A DNA stretch of 5,681 bases from Thiodiazotropha sp037382065. GTDB taxonomy: Bacteria > Pseudomonadota > Gammaproteobacteria > Chromatiales > Chromatiaceae. The DNA is taken from the NCBI GenBank assembly GCA_037382065.1, contig JARRQF010000246.1, positions 1 to 5,681 of the forward strand, written 5' to 3'. The first letter of the stretch is position 1; each line of letters starts with the position of its first letter. Shown here one piece after another: positions 1 to 5,561 of the stretch. The notes under the pieces are model-generated. The model was not told the origin of the DNA, ran no database searches, and saw only the letters and a list, made by a program, of their open reading frames with translations. The position numbers were made by a program, and so were the translations under genes.

Positions 1-115
1 AGGATACTGCGTTGCAATGCTTGAAAAGGGCGAGCCATTCCCTGCGCATTGCGCCTTGTCTCCTGGCCTGAGCAGGCTTCTATCATCGTCAATTTGTATG
101 AAGCACCACACTAGG
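1..115. repeat. 115-bp palindrome-rich repeat, left copy
   Basis: This segment is the reverse complement of 5562-5676, with a single mismatch (A at 16 against C in the right copy). It contains several short palindromes: GCGCA/TGCGC at 44-54, GCCTG-AG-CAGGC at 66-77, and a longer-range pair, 14-20 with 46-52, that is perfect in this copy. The inner edge is sharp: homology stops after position 115. The outer edge may continue left of the window. It overlaps the last codons of ubiV and holds the ubiV stop codon (111-113). The size and internal palindromes resemble ERIC-like dispersed intergenic repeats, but no named family is recognised. It could also act as a 3' boundary or RNA-stability structure for the ubiV message; no T-tract typical of an intrinsic terminator is seen. 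Confidence 0.95.
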
Positions 116-1004
116 TTAATCCAGATGATAAGCCGCTATTGCCGTGCCAGTAGCCATTACACGGTCCAAGCGGCATAAATTTATTAAGATCAATTAAGCT
201 TCCATCCAGCAGGGCATGATGGAAGGCATCTACGATGTGGTTAGTGAATGTGGATTGAGGACTAATTCTCAATACATCAACATCCATAGACTTCAGAGTG
301 TCCATTTCTGGCAGCAGATTGCAGCTTTTAGCAGAGACCGTCTGTATGCCGTTTAAGGCGAGAAAGGGGTCTCCTTCCTGGGTTGAGAGTAGCCGGCCGT
401 CAGGGTAGTCGATACACTTATATTGGCAATCATCCTTGGGTAAATTGTGGGACCTGGCAGTGAAGCAGCGTGCGGAGAGGGCGAGTGGCATGCGTCCATA
501 GCAAAACACTTCAGTTTCCACGCCCTCTGGAAGCTGATTTTGTATCTGTTGTAGGGTGTTTTTACCAAGCTCAATAGGTAGTACCCAGCGGGTCAATCCC
601 TTACTGGCTAGAAATTTCAGGGTCATTGGGTTGTAGATATTGATGCTTGGGCCAGTTATGAAAGGGAGTTTGCTTTTGCTTAAAATCTGTACGGCACCGA
701 TATCATTGGCCTCCACAGTAAATCGACCATTCTCACAAATTCTTCTTAGTGTCTTTAGTTCCGATTCGGCCTCCAGTAACGCTAAGGTAGAGATCACCAC
801 CTCTTTATCTGTCTGTTCACTCAGTCGTGTGGCAATATCGAGCCAGTCCTGGGTATTGAGACTGCGTCTTTTTGAGCAGACAGTTTCACCAAGGTAGATG
901 ATATCAACAGGCATTTGTGCAGCTTGTGCATAGAAGTCAAAAAGATCGTCTCTTGACCAGTAGTAAAGTATCGGTCCGAGTGACAGTTTAGGGTGGTTAT
1001 TCAT
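111..1004 (-). CDS. ubiV: UbiV, O2-independent ubiquinone biosynthesis protein (U32 family)
   Basis: UbiV pairs with UbiU to introduce hydroxyl groups into the ubiquinone precursor ring without molecular oxygen. Both are cytoplasmic 4Fe-4S proteins of the peptidase U32 family, not proteases. The 297-residue product is close to the roughly 292 residues of E. coli UbiV (YhbV). It keeps the N-terminal SLGPxLYYW and the IYLGExVCSKRR motif, then SARCFTARS, LNGIQT and the C-terminal CNGYW. The four cluster ligands known in E. coli (C39, C180, C193, C197) match C43, C180, C193 and C197 here. The ATG start lies four residues before the family's conserved beginning. No clear Shine-Dalgarno precedes it: the leader is TCTCGCGTAGAATCTA, the edge of a mobile-element remnant. 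The stop codon lies inside the left 115-bp repeat, so the last residues may have been altered by that repeat. Identification is very secure; expression level is uncertain. Confidence 0.96.
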   Translation of the reverse strand: MNNHPKLSLGPILYYWSRDDLFDFYAQAAQMPVDIIYLGETVCSKRRSLNTQDWLDIATRLSEQTDKEVVISTLALLEAESELKTLRRICENGRFTVEANDIGAVQILSKSKLPFITGPSINIYNPMTLKFLASKGLTRWVLPIELGKNTLQQIQNQLPEGVETEVFCYGRMPLALSARCFTARSHNLPKDDCQYKCIDYPDGRLLSTQEGDPFLALNGIQTVSAKSCNLLPEMDTLKSMDVDVLRISPQSTFTNHIVDAFHHALLDGSLIDLNKFMPLGPCNGYWHGNSGLSSGLT

Positions 1005-1022
1005 TAGATTCTACGCGAGAAA

Positions 1023-1042
1023 CCCCGTTCTTCAGATCGGGG
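1023..1042 (-). repeat. Subterminal hairpin, ubiV-proximal end of IS200/IS605-like remnant
   Basis: CCCCG (1023-1027) pairs with CGGGG (1038-1042). A T-T mismatch follows, then TCT/AGA pairing around a very short loop. It lies 18 nt upstream of the ubiV start codon, where it could affect ribosome access in an mRNA read through from ubiU. A second small hairpin, CCGCC-ATCA-GGCGG, lies just inside it at 1054-1067. Confidence 0.7.
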
Positions 1043-1114
1043 AGGGATAGCGTCCGCCATCAGGCGGCCTGTCTCGCTGCCTCCTTTTTATTCCATGCTA
1101 TCGCTGGTTGTGGG

Positions 1115-1166
1115 AAATAAGCGTAGCCGGTTGGTAACGGCTTCCGCTGGTCAACCCAGCTTATTT
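1115..1166. other. Potential structured RNA or DNA cruciform inside the outer remnant
   Basis: Three stems nest here: a perfect 8-bp outer stem, AAATAAGC (1115-1122) with GCTTATTT (1159-1166); a 5-bp stem GGTTG (1129-1133) with CAACC (1152-1156); and a small apical stem CGGC-TTCC-GCTG (1138-1149, one G-T pair). A competing pairing exists: AGCCG (1125-1129) with CGGCT (1138-1142). In IS200/IS605 elements the region next to the right end can carry the omega-RNA scaffold, so a degenerate relative is possible. No covariation evidence is available, and the three right-most bases of the outer stem belong to the TTTAA target site of the nested MITE. Confidence 0.35.
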
Positions 1167-1168
1167 AA

Positions 1169-1357
1169 CCTAAAAAAATCAGTTGACCGCTCCATTCTAA
1201 TAGCAGGTATCTGATTTTGAAGAAAATTGCTTCGATGGTTATGGTCACCTACTGGGTAAATCACGCTACAACGTGAATGGCACGCTTGTGCAGGAGCGAC
1301 CCTTGCCCTGTACCACCACAAACGCACCCTTCACGCTGTCCAACTGATCTTTTTAGG
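1169..1357. mobile_element. 189-bp MITE with 17-bp terminal inverted repeats and TTTAA target duplication
   Basis: The left end CCTAAAAAAATCAGTTG (1169-1185) and the reverse complement of the right end (1341-1357), CCTAAAAAGATCAGTTG, differ at one base. Perfect 5-bp copies of TTTAA flank the element at 1164-1168 and 1358-1362, the classic mark of DDE-transposase insertion. The inside is too short for a transposase and has no credible gene. Ends beginning CCTA with a 4-5 bp AT-rich duplication fit the IS1380 family (ISEcp1 ends also begin CCTA), but the parent element is not in the window, so the family call is tentative. The MITE landed inside the older IS200/IS605-like remnant, close to that element's left-end hairpin. 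Confidence 0.82.
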
Positions 1358-1366
1358 TTTAACAAG

Positions 1367-1386
1367 CTCCGTCCTTTAGGGCGGGG
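1367..1386 (-). repeat. Subterminal hairpin, ubiU-proximal end of IS200/IS605-like remnant
   Basis: An 8-bp stem (1367-1374 with 1379-1386, including two G-T pairs) closes on a TTTA loop. On the minus strand it reads CCCCGCCCTAAAGGACGGAG and is preceded by GTCAACTA. It stands about 20 bp after the ubiU stop codon, so in ubiU mRNA it may also act as a 3'-end stabiliser. It is not followed by a T-tract on the minus strand, so it is not a convincing intrinsic terminator. A perfect 10-bp palindrome, ATCCTAGGAT, lies between it and ubiU at 1396-1405. Confidence 0.75.
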
Positions 1387-1407
1387 TAGTTGACGATCCT
1401 AGGATGA

Positions 1408-2403
1408 TTATTGCCACGGACGATAGTAGGGGCCAAGGGTCGTGCTCGCACCCTCAGAAACCTGGTCGAGTATGCTATTCCAATGTCTCTTTGCTTGGTA
1501 GGTTTTTGGGTTACTCAAACAGGCATCGAGCGCTTCACGCCAAACTTTGGTGACTTGCCCAATATAGGCTGGTGAGCGCTGCCTCCCTTCGATTTTAATG
1601 GCTTTAACGCCAGCCTGATGCAGTTGCGGCAGCAGCTCCAGGGTGTTGAGCGATGTGGGTTCTTCGATGGCGTAGTAGGTATGTTCGCCAACTGAGAAAC
1701 GTCCTTTGCAAATAGTCGGATAACCTGCCTGCTCATTGAGTTCGTAGCGATCAGTAAGTACTCCGTTGAGGCGCGACTCTAGGCCTTTGCGCGTTTCCCT
1801 GTATTCAACAAACTGAGCTGGTGAGCAGGCACCGTGGGTATTTGGGGATTCACCCGTCACATAAGATGAGAGTATACAGCGTCCTTCAACCATGACACAT
1901 AGGCTGCCAAATCCAAAGACCTCAATCTCTACTGAGGTATTTTCGACCACTTGCTGTACTTGGTTCAGGGATAATACTCGCGGCAATACGGCACGCTTTA
2001 TACCAAAGCTATCGGCGTAAAAGCCAAGGGCTTCATAGTTGGTACTGGAGGCTTGTACCGAGAGGTGGAGGTTGAGGTCAGGGTATGTCTGGCTGGCGTA
2101 ATCAAGAATTCCGATATCCGCACAGATCAGGGCATCAACCGAGAGTGATGCAGCAGTATCAACGGCTTCACACCAACGATCCCAGCCCTGTGGTCGGGGA
2201 TAGGTATTGAGCGCCATGAATACCCGTTTGCCCCGTGTTTTGGCGTAGGCAATCCCCTCTTTAGCGCGTTTTAAATTAAAATTGAGTCCGGGGAAGTGGC
2301 GAGCATTGGTGTCGTTTTGTAGTCCGAAATATACGGCATCAGCGCCCTGATCAATGGCGGCTTTTAGGGAGGGTAAATTACCTGCAGGACAGACCAGTTC
2401 CAT
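1408..2403 (-). CDS. ubiU: UbiU, O2-independent ubiquinone biosynthesis protein (U32 family)
   Basis: UbiU is the partner of UbiV in the heterodimer that hydroxylates ubiquinone precursors under anoxic conditions; prephenate is the known oxygen donor in this pathway. The 331-residue length equals that of E. coli UbiU (YhbU). Family signatures run the whole length: MELVCPAGNLPSLKAAI at the N-terminus, DDTNARHFPGLNF-type text near 31-42, FGSLCVMVEGRC at 164-176, TGESPNTHGACSPAQF at 183-198, EEPTSLNTLELLPQL, and KIEGRQRSPAYIGQV. The four 4Fe-4S ligands known in E. coli (C169, C176, C193, C232) are all present at identical positions. The ATG start agrees with the conserved N-terminus; the upstream TTGAGATG is only a weak ribosome-binding match. 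It follows the YhcC-like gene by 24 bp on the same strand, suggesting co-transcription. The gene is intact; the insertion between it and ubiV lies wholly outside its reading frame. Confidence 0.97.
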   Translation of the reverse strand: MELVCPAGNLPSLKAAIDQGADAVYFGLQNDTNARHFPGLNFNLKRAKEGIAYAKTRGKRVFMALNTYPRPQGWDRWCEAVDTAASLSVDALICADIGILDYASQTYPDLNLHLSVQASSTNYEALGFYADSFGIKRAVLPRVLSLNQVQQVVENTSVEIEVFGFGSLCVMVEGRCILSSYVTGESPNTHGACSPAQFVEYRETRKGLESRLNGVLTDRYELNEQAGYPTICKGRFSVGEHTYYAIEEPTSLNTLELLPQLHQAGVKAIKIEGRQRSPAYIGQVTKVWREALDACLSNPKTYQAKRHWNSILDQVSEGASTTLGPYYRPWQ

Positions 2404-2427
2404 TATTACATCTCAAAATATCAAATG

Positions 2428-3348
2428 TCAGGCCACTTGACGGCATGATCGCCTACTACGCTTTTGGAGCTCCCTAGTGATGGTGTTGAGTACACGCCAC
2501 TTCTGTGAACACCAGCTGGGTGCTAGTAAAACGTTCTCCGATGCGGTCCCCGTGAGGCGATGCCAGCTGATCTCGGGAGGTGCCAACTCAACCAGATCTG
2601 CTGCAATCTGAACATACTCATGTAAGGTTAAAGGTTGGTAATCGCCCTGACGCCAAGTATTGGCCAATTGGGTGCCTTTTACAACATGCAAGGGGTGTAA
2701 CTTAAGCCCATCCGTACCCACTTCAATAATGCGCTGCAGGGTTTCCCGGCTGTGTCGTGCTGTTTCGCCAGGCAGACCTGCAATCATGTGAGTGCAGACC
2801 TTAAGGCCACGCGCCCTTGCCCGGGATGTCGCATCTTCATACTCCGCGAAACCATGTCCTCGATTGATTCTTTCAAGGGTCGCATCAAATGCAGACTGAA
2901 GGCCCAATTCCAGCCAGATTTCATAACCCTCTGCCTGATAACCGGCCAATAGATCAAGCACATCATTGGGTACACAATCGGGGCGGGTACCAATGGCGAG
3001 GCCTAGCACATCAGTTTCGGCCAAGGCTTTGCCATATAGTTGTGCGAGATGCTCGACACTGCTATAGGTGTTGGTATAAGCCTGAAAATAGGCCAGATAT
3101 TTAAGTGCGCCGGTGCGTTTGCGAATCACCTGTCTGCCCGCTTCGATCTGCTCGCAGATTGGTTTAGGGCGGCGGCTATTTGGACTGAAAGAGATGTTAT
3201 TGCAGAAAGTGCAGCCGCCTTGGCCTTTGCTGCCATCGCGATTAGGGCAGGTAAATGTACTATCAAGCGCAATTTTATGTACACGCTCGCCAAATCGTTG
3301 CAGCAGATACTGGCCAAATGTTGGGACATATTTGGCTAATGTTGTCAT
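2428..3348 (-). CDS. YhcC-family radical SAM protein (TIGR01212 type)
   Basis: This 306-residue protein belongs to the radical SAM superfamily, which cleaves S-adenosylmethionine with a 4Fe-4S cluster to start radical chemistry. It matches the YhcC/TIGR01212 group: FGERVHKIALDS near 19-30, then C34-PNRDGSKGQGG-C46-TF-C49, the wide cysteine spacing typical of this Elp3-related family. Later come the family blocks IGTRPDCVP (119-127), LELGLQS (146-152), HMIAGLPGE (187-195), KLHPLHVVKGT (216-226) and WHRLTG (262-267). Length agrees with E. coli YhcC, whose substrate I do not know to be established. The C-terminus is Arg/Lys-rich (REL.KRSRRSCR). The gene starts 5 bp after the stop codon of the upstream radical SAM gene with no visible Shine-Dalgarno, so translational coupling is likely. 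Its place just before ubiU suggests shared anaerobic expression; a direct role in quinone biosynthesis is only an inference. Confidence 0.9.
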   Translation of the reverse strand: MTTLAKYVPTFGQYLLQRFGERVHKIALDSTFTCPNRDGSKGQGGCTFCNNISFSPNSRRPKPICEQIEAGRQVIRKRTGALKYLAYFQAYTNTYSSVEHLAQLYGKALAETDVLGLAIGTRPDCVPNDVLDLLAGYQAEGYEIWLELGLQSAFDATLERINRGHGFAEYEDATSRARARGLKVCTHMIAGLPGETARHSRETLQRIIEVGTDGLKLHPLHVVKGTQLANTWRQGDYQPLTLHEYVQIAADLVELAPPEISWHRLTGTASENVLLAPSWCSQKWRVLNTITRELQKRSRRSCRQVA

Positions 3349-3353
3349 CTGAG

Positions 3354-3953
3354 CTAGCCGACGAAATTGAGGATGCGGCGGCGAAACTTGACCTTCAGTT
3401 GTTTCGCGATGGCCTCACAGGCAGGGATATCAACCCCCTCAAGTCCATCAATGGCAGTGGCCGTCACGTCGGGAATGTAGTTGGGTGCGAGACTAAGAAA
3501 ATCAAGCATTGCTTCATAAGATCCAGGTAGGTTAGGTTGGCAGTGCTGCTCATAGACATCACTGTTTTGTGCATTCAGTGACACGGAAATGGCATCAACA
3601 CATTCTCCCAGTTCCGGTAGTACATCTTGCTTATGCACCAGGTTGGCCAGACCATCAGTGTTGACCCGCACATAACCTCCCTGTTGCTTTATATAGCGGG
3701 CTACCTGTAAAAGGACGTTGAGTCTGAGTGTCGGTTCGCCATAGCCGCAAAAAACAATCTCATCATATTTATTGGGGTTGTCGATCGAAGTAATGACCTC
3801 CTCCGCAGTAGGTCGGTGAGTGAAGGAGAGATCATAGCCTTTGACCTCCATGTTGCCCTGTGTTTTTGGGCAAAAGGCACATTCCAGGGTGCAGCGATCA
3901 GTAATGCTGAGATAGAGGTTGTTTTCTATTTGGTAGCTGATCTGCTGCGGCAC
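3354..3953 (-). CDS. TatD-linked-type radical SAM protein (TIGR04038-like)
   Basis: This short radical SAM enzyme of 199 residues carries the canonical CxxxCxxC cluster motif at C21-TLE-C25-AF-C28, after LSITDR. Further core motifs follow: FCGYGEPTLR (68-77, the GEP-type SAM-binding loop), VRVNTDGLAN (95-104), and AISVSLNAQ (121-129). Length and motif text fit the TatD-family-associated radical SAM group, small proteins usually encoded beside or fused to a TatD-type hydrolase. No tatD is present in this window, so here the protein looks separated from its usual partner. The substrate is unknown. The start codon is GTG (3953-3951); there is no in-frame ATG close upstream, and the conserved N-terminus (NNLYLSITDRC) begins just after it. 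The leader has only a weak A-rich AAAGAA segment. It heads the probable four-gene unit with yhcC-like, ubiU and ubiV. Confidence 0.85.
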   Translation of the reverse strand: MPQQISYQIENNLYLSITDRCTLECAFCPKTQGNMEVKGYDLSFTHRPTAEEVITSIDNPNKYDEIVFCGYGEPTLRLNVLLQVARYIKQQGGYVRVNTDGLANLVHKQDVLPELGECVDAISVSLNAQNSDVYEQHCQPNLPGSYEAMLDFLSLAPNYIPDVTATAIDGLEGVDIPACEAIAKQLKVKFRRRILNFVG

Positions 3954-3998
3954 GATGTTTTCTTTATGGTTTGATTAGGGTTGCCTATCTTATCGTTT

Positions 3999-4027
3999 GG
4001 AATAATCGAAGCAATGACTTTAGTCAA
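3999..4027 (-). promoter_or_regulatory. Weak sigma70-like promoter candidate for the radical SAM-ubiUV unit
   Basis: The 77-bp gap 3954-4030 separates the HDOD gene from the radical SAM gene. On the minus strand it contains TTGACT (4027-4022), one base from the -35 consensus, and TATTCC (4004-3999) 17 bp further on, a poor -10 match. A second option, TTGCTT with TAAGAT 16 bp later, overlaps it. No clear FNR-type TTGAT-N4-ATCAA palindrome is seen. The unit could equally be read through from the HDOD gene. Confidence 0.25.
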
Positions 4028-4030
4028 AGT

Positions 4031-5503
4031 TTATGAAGCGCTGATCTCTTGTGTCACCTTTTGGCAGATGACCTTAAAATTTTCATATTGTTGGTGTGTG
4101 ACTCCAGGGCCACTGAGGCCGTTGTCGGCATAAAAGAGGCCGATTGCTTTGTCATTTATGAAGATTGACATCGAAACAAATCCACTGGTATTGATCTGTT
4201 CCTGTGCTGATGGTGGGATCATGGGAAGGTATTTCTCTACATTTTTCTTATTCAGAAATATGGACTGAGATTTTTTTAGCAAGGCCTTGAAAAGGCTTGG
4301 TTTGTTTGTATCTAGGACAAAACCCTTGAGGGATAATTGTTGTTCGGCCTCAATAACAAGTCGGGATCTGAGCATCTTACGATCTGGGGTTAGCATAGCA
4401 AACATAGTACGACTGAGCCCTAATTCATGATGCATCTGTTCAAGAGCCGAGTTTAGCAGCTCCTGTAATGGGTTAGTGCGAGGTTTTTCAGGAGTAGTAG
4501 GGTGAGGTTTGGTGGTAGGTGTTTCGGTATGAGGTGTTGGCTTGGTAACTGTTGTTTTAGTATGGGGGGAGGGTTTGGAGACTGTTTCCTCGATAAGGGG
4601 TTTTGGATTGGATATTGTTACCTCGGTTGCTGACGCTAGTGATGGTTGTTGTCCACAGATAATGAAGTAGGCAGGAAGTGGCAAGGGAAGCACATGCAAG
4701 CTGCGAGCGGCCTCAGCAGCAAGTTGATGTAGATGGACTCTTGCCTGATCGATTGGGATATCTAGAAAATCTGCTAGTAGTTCAATATCGTCAAGGGTTC
4801 TGCTTCTGTTCCAGCCGAGACTGGTTTCCCGTGCAAGAGCGGCGGCAAGCATCACGGTTAGTGGCTTTGGAAGGTAGCTGTTGGCCATGCCCTGAGAGTC
4901 TCGGATCAGATCCGGGAGTCGCCAGCGTTCGCTTAGTTGGATATTGAGTTCCTCAAAGGTAAACCCCAGTAATTCGACGATAACATTCTCACGCTCATCT
5001 CCCGCTTCAACCCTTTTTTGAATGTGGCGCATCGTATCAGCTGCCTGCGACCAGAGTGCCATTTCGCCGATATCATGAAGTAAGGCACCGGTGTAGAGCG
5101 CATCTGCATCTGATTGATTTCGCTGTTCTGCAAGACCTCGGGCATAGAATGCGGCATGGGCAGCACGGCTATAACAGTTGATTAGCCCTCTTCTTGGTGG
5201 TCCTTTTAACCTATCTTCGAGGCAGGGGAGTCTTTTGCATGCCTGTTCAATTAACCCCATACCCAGCATGGGAATGGCCAGGGAAATGCGCGTGATCGAC
5301 TCCTTTGGCGTGTTAGGTAGGCTGTTCAGTTGCTGCATGATATAGAGGCTAAAGCCTGGGTCTCGGGAGATTGCTTCTGAGAGCCTGGCGTGGTTGACAC
5401 TGGTTTGATTCAGCAAGTCCCTGACACAGGTTAGGGTTCGCTGCATTACTGGAAGTGGCTCGACAGAGAGTTTTTGTACCCACTCATTGACAGTTTGGGT
5501 CAT
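4031..5503 (-). CDS. HDOD-domain signalling protein with C-terminal GAF-like domain
   Basis: The 490-residue, apparently cytoplasmic protein has no signal peptide. Residues about 8-215 form an HDOD domain: EPLPVMQRTL, LSEAISRDPGFSLYIMQQLNS, SITRISLAIPMLGM and YTGALLHDIGEMALW. HDOD domains derive from HD phosphohydrolases and usually act in signalling rather than catalysis. H143-D144 survive here, but the full metal-binding set is not evident. A Pro/Thr/Lys-rich linker (about 298-345) leads to a region (about 346-488) with the predicted alternation and closing motif IFINDKAIGLFYADN of a GAF-like sensory domain; its ligand is unknown. The ATG start gives a conventional HDOD N-terminus, though the leader AGCAAGCT is a weak ribosome site. 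It lies 77 bp upstream of the radical SAM gene on the same strand, so it may be co-transcribed or be an independent neighbour. No link with quinone synthesis can be shown. The HDOD assignment is firm, the GAF one moderate. Confidence 0.88.
   Translation of the reverse strand: MTQTVNEWVQKLSVEPLPVMQRTLTCVRDLLNQTSVNHARLSEAISRDPGFSLYIMQQLNSLPNTPKESITRISLAIPMLGMGLIEQACKRLPCLEDRLKGPPRRGLINCYSRAAHAAFYARGLAEQRNQSDADALYTGALLHDIGEMALWSQAADTMRHIQKRVEAGDERENVIVELLGFTFEELNIQLSERWRLPDLIRDSQGMANSYLPKPLTVMLAAALARETSLGWNRSRTLDDIELLADFLDIPIDQARVHLHQLAAEAARSLHVLPLPLPAYFIICGQQPSLASATEVTISNPKPLIEETVSKPSPHTKTTVTKPTPHTETPTTKPHPTTPEKPRTNPLQELLNSALEQMHHELGLSRTMFAMLTPDRKMLRSRLVIEAEQQLSLKGFVLDTNKPSLFKALLKKSQSIFLNKKNVEKYLPMIPPSAQEQINTSGFVSMSIFINDKAIGLFYADNGLSGPGVTHQQYENFKVICQKVTQEISAS
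4469..4612 (-). repeat. Degenerate Pro/Thr linker repeat inside the HDOD gene
   Basis: This stretch encodes residues 298-345. Three units spaced 11 residues apart start at K310, K321 and K332: KPSPHT, KPTPHT and KPHPTT, each followed by a Thr-rich stretch. At DNA level this is a diverged repeat with a period of about 33 bp. It probably arose by local duplication and makes an extended, flexible, Gly-free tether between the HDOD and GAF-like domains. Copy number may vary among relatives. Confidence 0.75.
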
Positions 5504-5561
5504 AGCTTGCTGATCTGCTTTTGTTTGGTTGATTGTTACAAGATCTGCTGAGATCCTGCCG
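5504..5561 (-). promoter_or_regulatory. Leader of the HDOD gene, promoter unresolved
   Basis: Only 58 bp separate the HDOD start codon from the right 115-bp repeat, so any promoter must lie here or within the repeat. The octamer AGCAGATC occurs twice on the minus strand, and one copy sits in a small hairpin, GATCT-CAGC-AGATC. No convincing -35/-10 pair is visible. TTGATTGTTACAAG resembles an FNR site in one half only and is not supported. Confidence 0.2.

Larger units (their letters stand above)
1011..1396 (-). mobile_element. IS200/IS605-like non-autonomous remnant, no transposase
   Basis: Two 20-nt imperfect hairpins in the same orientation (on the minus strand, left end 1386-1367 and right end 1042-1023) match at about 15 of 20 bases. 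Their sequences, CCCCG..CT.AAG.ACGG.G, resemble the subterminal palindromes bounding IS200/IS605 elements of the tnpB/IS1341 type. The strings GTCAACTACCCCGCCC beside one and GGGGTTTCTCGC beside the other fit that family from memory. No TnpA or TnpB reading frame remains, so this would be a PATE-like element mobilised in trans. It splits ubiU from ubiV and holds a separate 189-bp MITE. Without the MITE and one target copy it would be about 190 bp. Exact ends are approximate because this family leaves no target duplication. An alternative is an ordinary spacer with two chance GC hairpins, which is less likely given their similarity and orientation. Confidence 0.7.

Noticed and set aside
1060..1164. 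Minus-strand open frame of 34 codons ending in AARQAA, as a possible TnpB C-terminal remnant
   Set aside because: It lacks the zinc-finger CxxC and ADxNAA motifs expected at a TnpB C-terminus. An in-frame stop bounds it both with the MITE in place and after its virtual removal.
1204..1347. Plus-strand open frame of 47 codons inside the MITE, ending with TGA in the right terminal repeat
   Set aside because: It has no start codon, follows an in-frame stop at 1201-1203 and resembles no family I know. A run of this length is not rare by chance. It could be a residue of a parent transposase, but nothing visible supports that.
111..2403. U32 peptidase activity for the two U32-family proteins
   Set aside because: The U32 name suggests collagenase-like proteases, but the conserved cysteine sets and full-length similarity identify UbiU and UbiV, which act in quinone hydroxylation.
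3040..3339. Long plus-strand open frames opposite the YhcC-like gene
   Set aside because: They are antisense to a gene with clear family motifs over its whole length, and their translations look like low-information shadow sequence.
4017..4030. Small hairpin ACTTT-AGTC-AAAGT just after the HDOD stop codon, as a terminator
   Set aside because: It has a weak AT-rich 5-bp stem and no T-tract on the minus strand. The same bases fit the -35 candidate better.
5527..5540. Possible FNR box upstream of the HDOD gene
   Set aside because: Only one half-site (TTGAT) matches; the other half, ACAAG, diverges from ATCAA.
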